NCBI GenBank assembly: GCA_021613375.1
Contig: CM038708.1
Coordinates: 26,008,518 to 26,072,517, forward strand
Direction: 5' to 3'
From: Megaleporinus macrocephalus
Lineage: Eukaryota > Chordata > Actinopteri > Characiformes > Anostomidae
DNA: 64,000 bases
Below the pieces are notes generated by a model. That model was not told the origin of the DNA. It did not search any database and was given only the letters and a program-made list of their open reading frames with translations. The position numbers were made by a program, and so were the translations under genes. Below, piece after piece: positions 15,201 through 21,655 of the stretch. The stretch's first letter is position 1. The number at the start of each line of letters is the position of its first letter.

Positions 15201-16353
15201 TTCATCGGGAACATACTGCTGACTCTTAAAATTTAAGACTGATTTATGAAAAATATTCAACACATGCAATTTTTTCAACATTCAAACACTGCCTGAAAAG
15301 AAAGACATTGTTCCCTGTGTGTACAGCATACAGGAGCCCTCAATGCCTTGTAAGTCTGTAACATGTGAACCTATGGTGATAACATTTTCAATCAGCTCTC
15401 CTGACTGCTTAAACCTTTATGTAGTCTGAGTATGCCACTGCCTGTCCAATTATCTGTTGCCTAAAATTTGTTTTAAAGGGAAATTCCACCAATTTTTCAG
15501 CACATTTTGCATAAATTTGCATAAATATTCAGAGTGGTTGGGTGTTCAAGAGAAACAGACCTACTCAGAACTGTTCATGGTGGTGGTGATAGGAACCAGA
15601 CACAAATTCAATGTTGGATGTCTCAGTCTCTTCCTTTGGGAAGATTATGCCTTAAAATGTTTCATTTTCACAGTCATGGCAGGGAGAGTGTTTTAATAGT
15701 CCAAAAAGAAAACTTTTTGGTTATTTCTATTGTACCATTATTAAAAACTAGTGTATAAAAAGACAGTCAGATTGGATAGTAAATTAAATAGCTATGTGTG
15801 TGTGTGTGTGTGTGTATTTGACATTATAACTCCTGGTTCCCATCATCATCACTGTAAAGAAGTTGTCTTGCAAGCCAGTAAATTTCAAGTCGGTAAGCTT
15901 CTCTACAGCTTGCAATTTCATATCAAACCACAATGTTTTTCATCAAATGAATTATGGAGAAGTTATGACAAAATGGTGAATTTGCCCATGTACAAAGCTG
16001 TAGAACTTCTTTTTCTAAGAAATGCTAGATGTTTTATGACAGTTTTAAAACAAGAAAAAAATTATCTTGCTGTATATTGTCACAGTCTAAAGAAGAAAAC
16101 AAGTATCTCAAAAATGGAAACTTTATAGGAGAGGCAGAAAATGTTCTAGATATTAAACGTTCAATGTAAGTTAATGGAAAAAGATTTTATTGCCAGTGAT
16201 CTCTGAACATTTCTATTAGTCCATTCAGTATGCTGCTGCACACGAATAATGTAAAAATACATGTTTTTCTTTGGACAGTGACAATACGCAAGATTATCAT
16301 AATGTCAATCCAGCTGTGTAGAAAGTTAGGTTTTAAACCTAACACATTAAATC

Positions 16354-16407
<54 letters not shown>

Positions 16408-17685
16408 TAGTACTGAAAGGACAGTATTCATAAGGCTGTTCAACTCCTTATTCCAACAAGCAATTATGTCATCATAATTCTCCTTTTATCCAGCTTGATG
16501 TCGTTTCACATCAGCAAGTTTTATGACAACTGACGGTTCTCAGAATAAGCCTTTATAAATATCTGTATAAGTTTATGTCATTTGTCACAAAAGGCTTATG
16601 TAGAAGTCACATAGCCGTTTGAAGTAAAGTGCTACCAGAGACAGAACACAAGTGCTAGACTAACCAAAATGAAGTCTTTGGGTTTCTGAGAAAAGCAATG
16701 ATGATGACGATCGTCTGATAGGCAGAAAAAATGTCCATCAAAAAAAACAACTCAGACTCTAATGAAACAGCTACGCCCACAAAAAACCCTCTTGCACAAC
16801 CAATGTGCTCTTGTGTAAATACTTGAGATCTGTGTCACCTCTTAACTCCTAAAGTCCATTAATAATCCTCCCCCAGTCCTAACAGTTTTCACTTGTTTAG
16901 ATTTCTGATCATAGCCCCAGAGTGAGCACAGATAGAGTGCACTGACCAACTAGCTGCTGTGCCATTACCATATAAGGGCCCCTGCTTGAGGATGATGGAG
17001 AGGGCCAGTAACTACTTCCATCACTACCTCCATTTCCTCGGAATTGAAAGCAAAAAGCTTTCACTGCATTATGAACACTATTCTCAGAGCTTAAAGTTGA
17101 AGAACCTGAAGAACTTACAGAAGCCCACAGAAGATAAGACAGGCAGGTAGTCTACTGGCTTACATCTCAAGTTCAGCAGGACCATAAAGAAATGTTTACA
17201 ACCAGCGTGTTGCCTAGAACCACTGGGGTCTATAAAATATCTCTTTTGGAGACATTCAGCTATCAACCTGCGCTAAACACACATAAACTCAGCACGACTG
17301 AAGCTTCCAAACCTGCTGTGCATACCTGAGAAATTCCACAACCTCTTTCTCCCACAAAACTGGTCCTTAAACCCTTAAATAAACCCTGAACGGTCCAAAA
17401 TACAGCAAAACTATAAAGAAGTGCCCACAGTGTGACGAAGACACTGTCAGACATAACTGCATCAAACTTTGAGCAGCCTGAGCTGCTCGTTGTTCAATAC
17501 AATGTTCAACTTTACATACGCATCGTTGCTTGTTAGGCGCCGTTCAGCAATGTTTTGCACGAGAATCGGAGTTTGCGTTATCGGAGACTCACCTGATCCA
17601 CCCTGAGGGTACAGTTAGGTGGAGTGCCGCTGTGCTGGAGCGCAAAGCCCCAACCCGTTATCCACGCGTGATCCCCCGCGCCCAT
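1..17685 (-). CDS. synpo2: synaptopodin-2 family PDZ protein (5' part of gene, 3 coding exons, truncated by window edge)
   Basis: Synaptopodin-2 (myopodin) family proteins are actin- and alpha-actinin-binding PDZ proteins of muscle Z-discs and stress fibres. Three exons join in frame on the minus strand: 17685-17593, 3548-3397 and 579-1, with phases 0 and 2. Residues 1 to about 81 form one PDZ domain. It starts MGAGD, as in the family, and its second half reads SLAGLREDDEIVSLNGEPC, which aligns without gaps to the SYNPO2 PDZ. The next exon has YISESQDEAFYGETDSEAE, a block I know from SYNPO2L, and the motif PGSVVELQLSLSQ, which I know from SYNPO2. I chose synpo2 over synpo2l because sec24d is the neighbour, as on human 4q26. 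Which teleost duplicate this is cannot be settled here. The C-terminal bulk of the protein lies left of position 1. Confidence 0.82.
580..3396 (-). other. synpo2: synpo2 intron 2
   Basis: This intron has no supported coding exon. It contains a LINE 3' tail near 1.56-1.66 kb (separate entry) and otherwise AT-rich unique sequence. A 74-codon open stretch near 2.42-2.64 kb matches nothing I recognise. Confidence 0.7.
1559..1662 (+). repeat. L2-type LINE 3' tail (copy 1)
   Basis: The segment reads TATTGGTGAATAGAGGAACA, then AGCAAAGTAAAAATTTAATTG, and ends with ACATGACAATAAAACTCTTG. Position by position it matches the segment at 12225-12310. A CATGACAATAAAACTCTTGA-type end is typical of fish L2-clade LINE 3' ends (recalled, not searched). 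Confidence 0.7.
3397..3548 (-). CDS. synpo2: synpo2 coding exon 2 (second half of PDZ)
   Basis: The acceptor is TTTCTTTCTTCCAG before the codon for Ile-32, and the donor is AAAAG|GTACAG, phase 2. The exon is 152 bp. It encodes IEEGSHVSLAGLREDDEI, then SLNGEPC, then a helix ending QLLVKR. This is the carboxy half of the PDZ fold: the core strand VSLNG and the alpha-B helix SEAITLIKSSTDG. It aligns end to end with the corresponding exon product of human SYNPO2. Confidence 0.9.
7565..8050 (+). mobile_element. decayed L2/CR1-type LINE, reverse transcriptase part
   Basis: The plus-strand reading gives GIPQVSVLGPLLF at about 7570, then after broken frames YDDTQLN at about 7677-7697, the variant of the catalytic YADD box. 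About 60 bp later comes DISQWMSQHSLKLNEGK. The order and spacing match the RT palm of fish L2/CR1-clade non-LTR elements. Frameshifts and stops show that it is dead. A 50 bp part is duplicated in inverted orientation at 9275-9324. Confidence 0.7.
7714..7763 (+). repeat. inverted repeat, arm 1 (inside LINE relic)
   Basis: These 50 bases, beginning ATATACACCCGGTAGGAAGG, recur in reverse complement at 9275-9324 with one mismatch. Confidence 0.9.
8912..8998. repeat. (TA)n microsatellite, about 87 bp
   Basis: An uninterrupted AT/TA dinucleotide run. It abuts the left end of a MITE A copy at 9000. The apparent IYIYIY open frames across it are artefacts. Confidence 0.97.
9000..9215 (+). mobile_element. 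MITE family A, copy 1
   Basis: The left terminus is GTCACTGTCCAATGAAAAAC. The internal landmarks are AAGTATCTCCAAAATTGCAAC, TTTCAATGTAAATCAATGGA and TTCTATTGGTCCAATCAT, shared with the copies at 16079, 37475 and 58048. The right terminal inverted repeat is eroded or replaced by the (TA)n tract. Confidence 0.75.
9220..9271. repeat. (TA)n microsatellite, about 52 bp
   Basis: A pure TA run separating the degraded right side of a MITE A copy from the inverted 50 bp LINE fragment. Confidence 0.97.
9275..9324 (-). repeat. inverted repeat, arm 2 (next to (TA)n)
   Basis: This is the reverse complement of 7714-7763 (49 of 50 bases). It begins three bases after the end of the (TA)n tract at 9220-9271. 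No other LINE sequence was recognised around it. Confidence 0.9.
10014..10034 (+). repeat. poly-T tract
   Basis: A run of 21 T bases, with no recognisable SINE or LINE body next to it. Confidence 0.85.
10190..11052 (-). mobile_element. Tc1-type transposon relic, split by MITE B
   Basis: The left part (about 10190-10372) contains CCACAAAGTTGGAAGCTCAC and ATTCCTCCTCCTCAAAACTTT, then CTATGCATCCAAGCAGGTAG. These are reverse-orientation Tc1 transposase landmarks that I recognise. The right part (about 10890-11052) continues the same element with CACTTCAGCACTCCTATTCT, GTAAGCTTGTGTGATATACC and GCTGTTGTTGCTCCTGGACT, ending in GTTTTGGCCATGTAGTGTA. The two parts are collinear with one element whose middle was replaced by MITE B. 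No intact frame remains. Confidence 0.75.
10373..10848 (+). mobile_element. MITE family B, 5'-truncated copy nested in Tc1 relic
   Basis: From about 10373 the sequence parallels 25735-26024. Shared landmarks are GTTCCCGCCCACTGCA, GACCGGTGGTTTAGCT, GCTAAGCTACCGGCC, CATCCAAAACAATAGCCCC and CTTCACTGCTCGTAGATTT. The right end CTCACTAGGTTTTGAGACAC matches the terminal inverted repeat of the other copy. The left terminus is missing. Confidence 0.85.
11960..12318 (+). repeat. L2-type LINE 3' end (copy 2)
   Basis: This is a longer version of the repeat at 1559-1662. A Cys/Thr-codon-like upstream run (ACTTGCAACTTGCACTTTAT) is followed by TTGGCGAATGGAGGAACAGC and the terminal CATATGACAATAAAACTATTG AATCTTGAAT. 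It belongs to the same LINE family and lies in the plus orientation, antisense to synpo2. The upstream boundary is approximate. Confidence 0.7.
13028..13412 (+). repeat. dispersed repeat, probable hAT-type non-autonomous element, copy 1
   Basis: Parallel to 34560-34913. Shared landmarks are TTCTCAAAAATACAG, TGTGTTGTGGTGTGTTTAAA, TAGCAAACC plus CATATGGTA, TTTTCCTAAAATT, and CAATATATCAACATATGTTG followed by the ATCATAAATGCC region. The boundaries are approximate. Confidence 0.6.
15795..15816. repeat. (TG)n microsatellite
   Basis: A run of about 11 TG units in synpo2 intron 1. Confidence 0.9.
16079..16282 (+). mobile_element. MITE family A, copy 2
   Basis: The left end is GTCACAGTCTAAAGAAGAAA and the right end is ATGTTTTTCTTTGGACAGTGAC, which is its inverted partner. 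The internal landmarks TTCAATGTAAGTTAATGG and TTTCTATTAGTCCATTCA match the other copies. Confidence 0.8.
16357..16403. repeat. (TA)n microsatellite
   Basis: A pure AT/TA run of about 47 bp, located 75 bp right of MITE A copy 2. Confidence 0.95.
17593..17685 (-). CDS. synpo2: synpo2 coding exon 1 (start codon, first half of PDZ)
   Basis: This exon encodes 31 residues from MGAGDHAWITGWGF to RVDQ and ends CAG|GTGAGT, phase 0. The start fits the family (human forms begin MGTGD or MGAEE), and no ATG precedes it in the same open frame. The usual TGGAPWGF ligand-loop segment reads TGWGF here, about three residues shorter. The exon sits in a CpG-rich patch (17.52-17.75 kb) that probably contains the 5' UTR and core promoter. 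No TATA box was identified. The match is short, so transcript support would be useful. Confidence 0.72.
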
Positions 17686-18689
17686 TCCCTCCGCCACACA
17701 GCTCTGCGCACGATCAAGTGCGACCACCCGAATATCTGAGAACTCTAGGTAGGTGTGCAGCCAGAGCACATCGTGTCCAGCCCACTTGCAGCGTCACTAC
17801 TCTGAGACATGCCCAGAGCTGGAACTGATGTTTCACTATTAACATGGGCTTTAGTCTGAGTTTGATTTGAATCACAATCCAGGAAAGTAGTGATTAACAA
17901 AAATCCTCTGTAGTATTTCATAGACACTTCGGGTGAGAGCACTACCTTTAGGGGGGCTGTATTCAAAACCATAATAACCATAATACAGACTCTGGACATG
18001 TTATAAGAGGAAAAGACATAGAGAAACGTAAGTATGGAACAGTGGAATGTAAATGAAAAAGAACAAGAGACAATCACTGTAAAAAAGCTAGTTTCAAAAT
18101 ATGAGTCCAATAACAGTAAGTCTAATAGTTTAATAGTCCAACAGGTCTAATAATAAGTTATTAATAGGACTCTGTCTTCAACTCAGTTAACAGTCTAATT
18201 GAAACTCAGGTAAATCAACATGTTAAGGCAGCCTGGCAGCCAGGTGTTTGAGCTGAAACATCATTTAATCAGTGTGGGATGAAGACAATCAGAAGATTTA
18301 TCAACAAGCCGTTAAGAAGTCTGAGTGCCCAAACAGAGGTCATAATATTCTGGAAAAGTACGCTCTGTACACATGCCAGGAGTCTAAATCAACTTGAGTG
18401 CACATAATAAAAGTGAAGAGTGGGAGGTGCACAGAAGAAGTTTATACAATTTCCATAGTGAAGGTTTAAATTGACCTGGCAGCCAGGGGTAGAGAAAAAT
18501 CACTACCATTTCCAAAAGGATGAAATACTCTGTTTCTACAACCGTATCCTAATACAGAACCTCACCTGCGGTATTAATAAAAAAGACCTGTGTGAGATCA
18601 GCTCACACTGCTAAAACTCTGTAACCTGCACAAACCATAAACTGTAAACATGAGCATGCACTACTGAAAAAATCAACTACAGCCTAGCT

Positions 18690-19500
18690 TAGCATGAGCA
18701 TAGGAACCTGGCATGCTTTGATTCATATTGAACCCCCCAAGAACATTGACCCCACTGCTTATCAGCCAGAAGTACAGGAGTCTGTTGCCGTCTCTCCCAG
18801 TCCGAGGGGGTATCTTGCATGCTCACAAGCTCGGCTAGTCGGTTGTCCACTGGAGGGGCTCTCTTCATGGCTGAGGAGTTTTGGTTGGGTCCTTGGGCAC
18901 CTTGTTCTGGACTATGGTGCCCCTACTGATCCTCCTGATACAGAGCCAAAACATCTTGTGCACACCTGGTACACCATGTCTGAAAGCCATTCCACCACTA
19001 GACAGATTCCCATCCATTTTATTACCCGGCTTAGTCTTAGTTCTGTTTCTGTTTGGCCACCTCCTCCATCCACTGCTGCAGGAACACCACACAATCTGGA
19101 GAAAGTTCTCCAGGTATTTGGTTGTCTGGGAGCCTACCAAACAAGATGTCCAGGGGGGCTCTCAGCTCTTGTCCCTCCTTATGAAGTGTATTATTAAAGA
19201 CATGCTGCTGCTGGTACACCAATAAAGCTTCATTGTGCATGTGCAGTTAAACCACTACACTTGTCTGTCACTCTGCAGACTTTTCTGAGATGTCTGCTGG
19301 ACCAGGAGGTCCACCGCTACTCGTTTTGTGAGGGTCCCAGACTGTAGCTGCTGCAGGTACAAGAGAGGCAAGGTACTTTTGTTTCTAAGTGGGTTGTGGT
19401 TGCATGGACAGCCTCTTTTGAATCTCTATTACAGCCACAGTACTCACCAAGCCCGCCTGGGGTTATCAGTAAAGACACAAACCTGGGTGAGAGCAACTCA
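18690..19500 (-). mobile_element. Ty3/gypsy-like LTR retrotransposon pol relic (broken)
   Basis: Read on the minus strand, the segment shows VCVFTDNP near 19.47 kb, resembling the RNase H box of gypsy pol. About 300 bp further on comes APLDILFGRLPDNQ (19.15 kb), resembling the integrase C-terminal segment (consensus like PIDLLFGRPP). Between and after these the frame is broken by stops and shifts. No LTRs, primer-binding site or envelope-like frame were found. The family assignment rests on two short motifs and is tentative. Confidence 0.42.
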
Positions 19501-19542
19501 CACTCCCAAAAATACACCCTTCCCAACCTGTTTAAAAGTTTG

Positions 19543-19594
19543 CACCACCACCACCACAACAACAACAACAACAACAACAACAATAATAATAATA
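19543..19594. repeat. compound (ACC)n(AAC)n(AAT)n microsatellite
   Basis: Successive ACC, AAC and AAT triplet runs just upstream of the sec24d promoter. Confidence 0.95.
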
Positions 19595-19749
19595 CAAATA
19601 ATATTGTTTTTCTAATCTCGTAGTGATTTAATTTGATCTCTGAGACTCATTCCGGAGTATATCGCCACTTTTTCAGACACACACACGCACACGCACGCGC
19701 GAGCACTCGGCTCGTCGCAGGTTTTCGCTCCGCACATCTGCATCTCTGC

Positions 19750-19756
19750 TGACGTG
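19750..19756 (+). promoter_or_regulatory. TGACGTG motif 1 (UPRE/CREB3-type)
   Basis: Matches the TGACGTG(G/A) core bound by ATF6, XBP1 and CREB3-family bZIP factors. Presence is seen directly; function is inferred. Confidence 0.5.
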
Positions 19757-19775
19757 TAGCGGCGCTCACGGCTGT

Positions 19776-19785
19776 GCGCATGCGC
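19776..19785. promoter_or_regulatory. NRF1-type palindrome
   Basis: GCGCATGCGC is an exact NRF1 consensus half-site pair, about 60-100 bp upstream of the presumed transcription start. Confidence 0.55.
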
Positions 19786-19835
19786 AGAAGCAGCGGGAGG
19801 ATGACGCTGCAGGCAGCAGGGTTCACGCTGGAGTT

Positions 19836-19843
19836 TGACGTGG
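19836..19843 (+). promoter_or_regulatory. TGACGTGG motif 2 (UPRE/CREB3-type)
   Basis: The full eight-base core TGACGTGG followed by CA, very close to the presumed transcription start and possibly inside exon 1. Confidence 0.5.
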
Positions 19844-20222
19844 CACTCCGCTCCGCTGTACTCTCCCTCAGCCTCACAGAGACAGGCTAGTCCGCTCTGA
19901 CTCTGCCTAATCCGGTAAGTCCCTCTCTCTTCTTATATTATCAGCCGAACTCCGAGTTTCTTTGTTCAGACGCTGTACAGCAAACACACAATAACAGAAA
20001 TGACACAAAGCGAGAGGAAAGTTTGCGGCGTGTTGTCAGTTTCGGTCTGTGGCGCGTAACAGACCACAACTTTGACTGTGAAGCAACCGAGCAGCGTTTA
20101 ACAACGCTCTAAAAAGCTACACGTATTCACGTTGCAGTGGATAAACTGTTGGAAGATGGTTTTAATGACCATACGTGTGTTGTCTTGCTGTTTAAACGTA
20201 AACAGGTTTCACCGCTGATCTT

Positions 20223-20230
20223 TGACGTGG
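20223..20230 (+). promoter_or_regulatory. TGACGTGG motif 3 in intron 1
   Basis: A second full TGACGTGG, again preceded by TT and followed by CA, about 310 bp into sec24d intron 1. Confidence 0.4.
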
Positions 20231-21444
20231 CAGCTTTGGGCAGAGGCGAAATGATGCCCTCCTTTGGATGCTGAGCTACACTTAGAACAGGGATATGTTC
20301 TGTATTCCCTGCCAGACATAGAAATCACTTATAGGTGCACAGTGAAAGGACACTTCACTTCTTTGACTAGGCCTTAGGTGAAGTGATGGCAGTCTGATGT
20401 GAGAAACATCTGTACAGGCCACTGCACAGCACTGCACTAGACCAGACTAATGGCTGAATAAACTTATTTTTTTCCCATTAGCTCTTTCGTTTTCTGATCT
20501 GATCTGCACTTATGCTCACAGTTGTTGATTTTGATTTTGATTTTGTTTGTGAGTGTGACTTTTGCAGACAAGGGCTGTAGCAGGACAGGACTGGGGTTTA
20601 AACGCAGTCAGTAGGCCTTTACAATGGATCGTTCTCTCTGATCTTTAAAGGGGATGATGCAGAGACTGATGACCACACATACACAAACACAAAGTACTGA
20701 CACACAGACTAAGTGCCTGCCAATGTAATCACTCCTCTTATCATAGTCCACTGGTAAAGATACCTCGTACACGTGATTAGGAGTTACCATGAGATATGGT
20801 GGGAACGAAAACTGCAGCACCTCAGCAGGTTATAATTTTTGTTGTACAGACAGAATAAGCTGCTGTTTACAGAAGATTGTGCACCTTCACCACTGCAAAG
20901 CCCATTTATATTGCAGTATGATATAATTTTGTCACGCAAGGCATCAGTTCAGTATTTAAAATGTTGCAAAGATGGAAAGTTTTATGATTGATGTGATAAA
21001 TATACCCAACAGTTTGCTGTAAATGTGGAAACAAATCAGATTAAACATGTAAGATTAATTAAAATGTGCTGTAATCAGTTATGATAATGTTAGATAAAGT
21101 ATGCACTCATTTTTTTAATTCTCAGGGTGCTATAAAATATACAAATCCAAAATAAAAGGCCATATGTAGTCACATTGAATTTTGCAATAGGTTTTAATAA
21201 ATAATAAATAATTCTGAATTGTACCAAACTAAACAAAGGAAGTGTGGATTCCTGAGGAACTGCAGTCAACACAAATAACGATTAGGTCAGAACTTTACAC
21301 CCTTCTATCTGATGTATATCTCTCATAAAAGGTGTGATGACTGAGGGTTGACATAATGCTGAGATCCATAAACACCGAACAATGACATCATCCAGGCAGT
21401 TGGATTTTGTTCGTGTTTGAAAACTAATAGCAAACTACTTTCAG

Positions 21445-21655
21445 AATCACTCCACAGGTGGCTGATCTTCTGCCAGTCTGGAATGAAAGAGCTCTAACAG
21501 GAAGATGAGCCAACAGGGTTATGTTGCTACACCTCCTTACTCCCAGGCCCAGCCTGGAATGGGTGGCTACCCCACTGGATTTGGAGCCCCCCCTCCACAA
21601 GCCCATTATGGGCACTATGGAGCACCACCCCAGCCCTTTGCTGCACAACCAGCAG
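21445..21655 (+). CDS. sec24d: sec24d exon 2 (5' UTR end, start codon, residues 1-50)
   Basis: The acceptor is probably TACTTTCAG at 21444, which makes 21445-21504 untranslated. The CDS starts at ATG 21505 in the context GAAGATGA. It encodes [18 protein letters not shown] and a Tyr/Pro/Gly-rich run ([12 protein letters not shown]). Donor AGCAG|GTAAGC, phase 1. A later acceptor at 21500 is possible and would remove the upstream ORF. Confidence 0.92.
21483..21497 (+). other. upstream ORF of four codons (MKEL) in sec24d 5' UTR
   Basis: ATG AAA GAG CTC TAA ends 7 nt before the main sec24d ATG, provided the exon begins at 21445. Seen in sequence; any translational role is inferred. Confidence 0.5.

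Larger units (their letters stand above)
3549..17592 (-). other. synpo2: synpo2 intron 1 (14 kb, repeat-rich)
   Basis: The intron separates the two halves of the PDZ domain. It contains an L2-type LINE reverse-transcriptase relic (7.56-8.05 kb), (TA)n tracts, two copies of the short MITE family A, a Tc1 relic split by MITE B (10.19-11.05 kb), a LINE 3' tail (about 12.0-12.3 kb) and a hAT-type repeat (13.03-13.41 kb). I found no additional exon I would defend. Confidence 0.7.
17686..19640. other. head-to-head intergenic region between synpo2 and sec24d
   Basis: About 2 kb between the minus-strand synpo2 start and the sec24d promoter. Its left 150 bp are GC-rich and probably synpo2 promoter or 5' UTR. 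The middle (17.9-18.65 kb) shows nothing I recognise. The right part holds the gypsy-like relic and a compound trinucleotide repeat. Confidence 0.6.
19660..19914 (+). promoter_or_regulatory. sec24d: sec24d promoter and non-coding exon 1
   Basis: A GC- and CpG-rich island in otherwise AT-rich DNA. It ends in a strong donor CTAATCCG|GTAAGT (exon end 19914), which I take as the end of the untranslated first exon. The transcription start is probably around 19.83-19.88 kb but is not determined. It contains GCGCATGCGC at 19776-19785 (a perfect NRF1 palindrome), TGACGTG at 19750-19756 and TGACGTGG at 19836-19843. No TATA box was seen. A TATA-less CpG promoter with an NRF1 site fits a housekeeping secretory gene. 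Confidence 0.72.

Noticed and set aside
17326..17454. Minus-strand open frame of 43 codons starting MSDSVFVTLW and ending CAG|GTATGC in phase 0, usable as an alternative synpo2 first exon
   Set aside because: It does not resemble any PDZ start or signal sequence I know. The exon at 17685-17593 supplies the expected MGxGD...WGF half-domain, so this is probably chance.
18694..19197. 167-codon plus-strand open frame with Pro/Ser-rich translation
   Set aside because: It lies antisense to the gypsy-like pol motifs, has no family resemblance and is better explained as the shadow of the retrotransposon relic.
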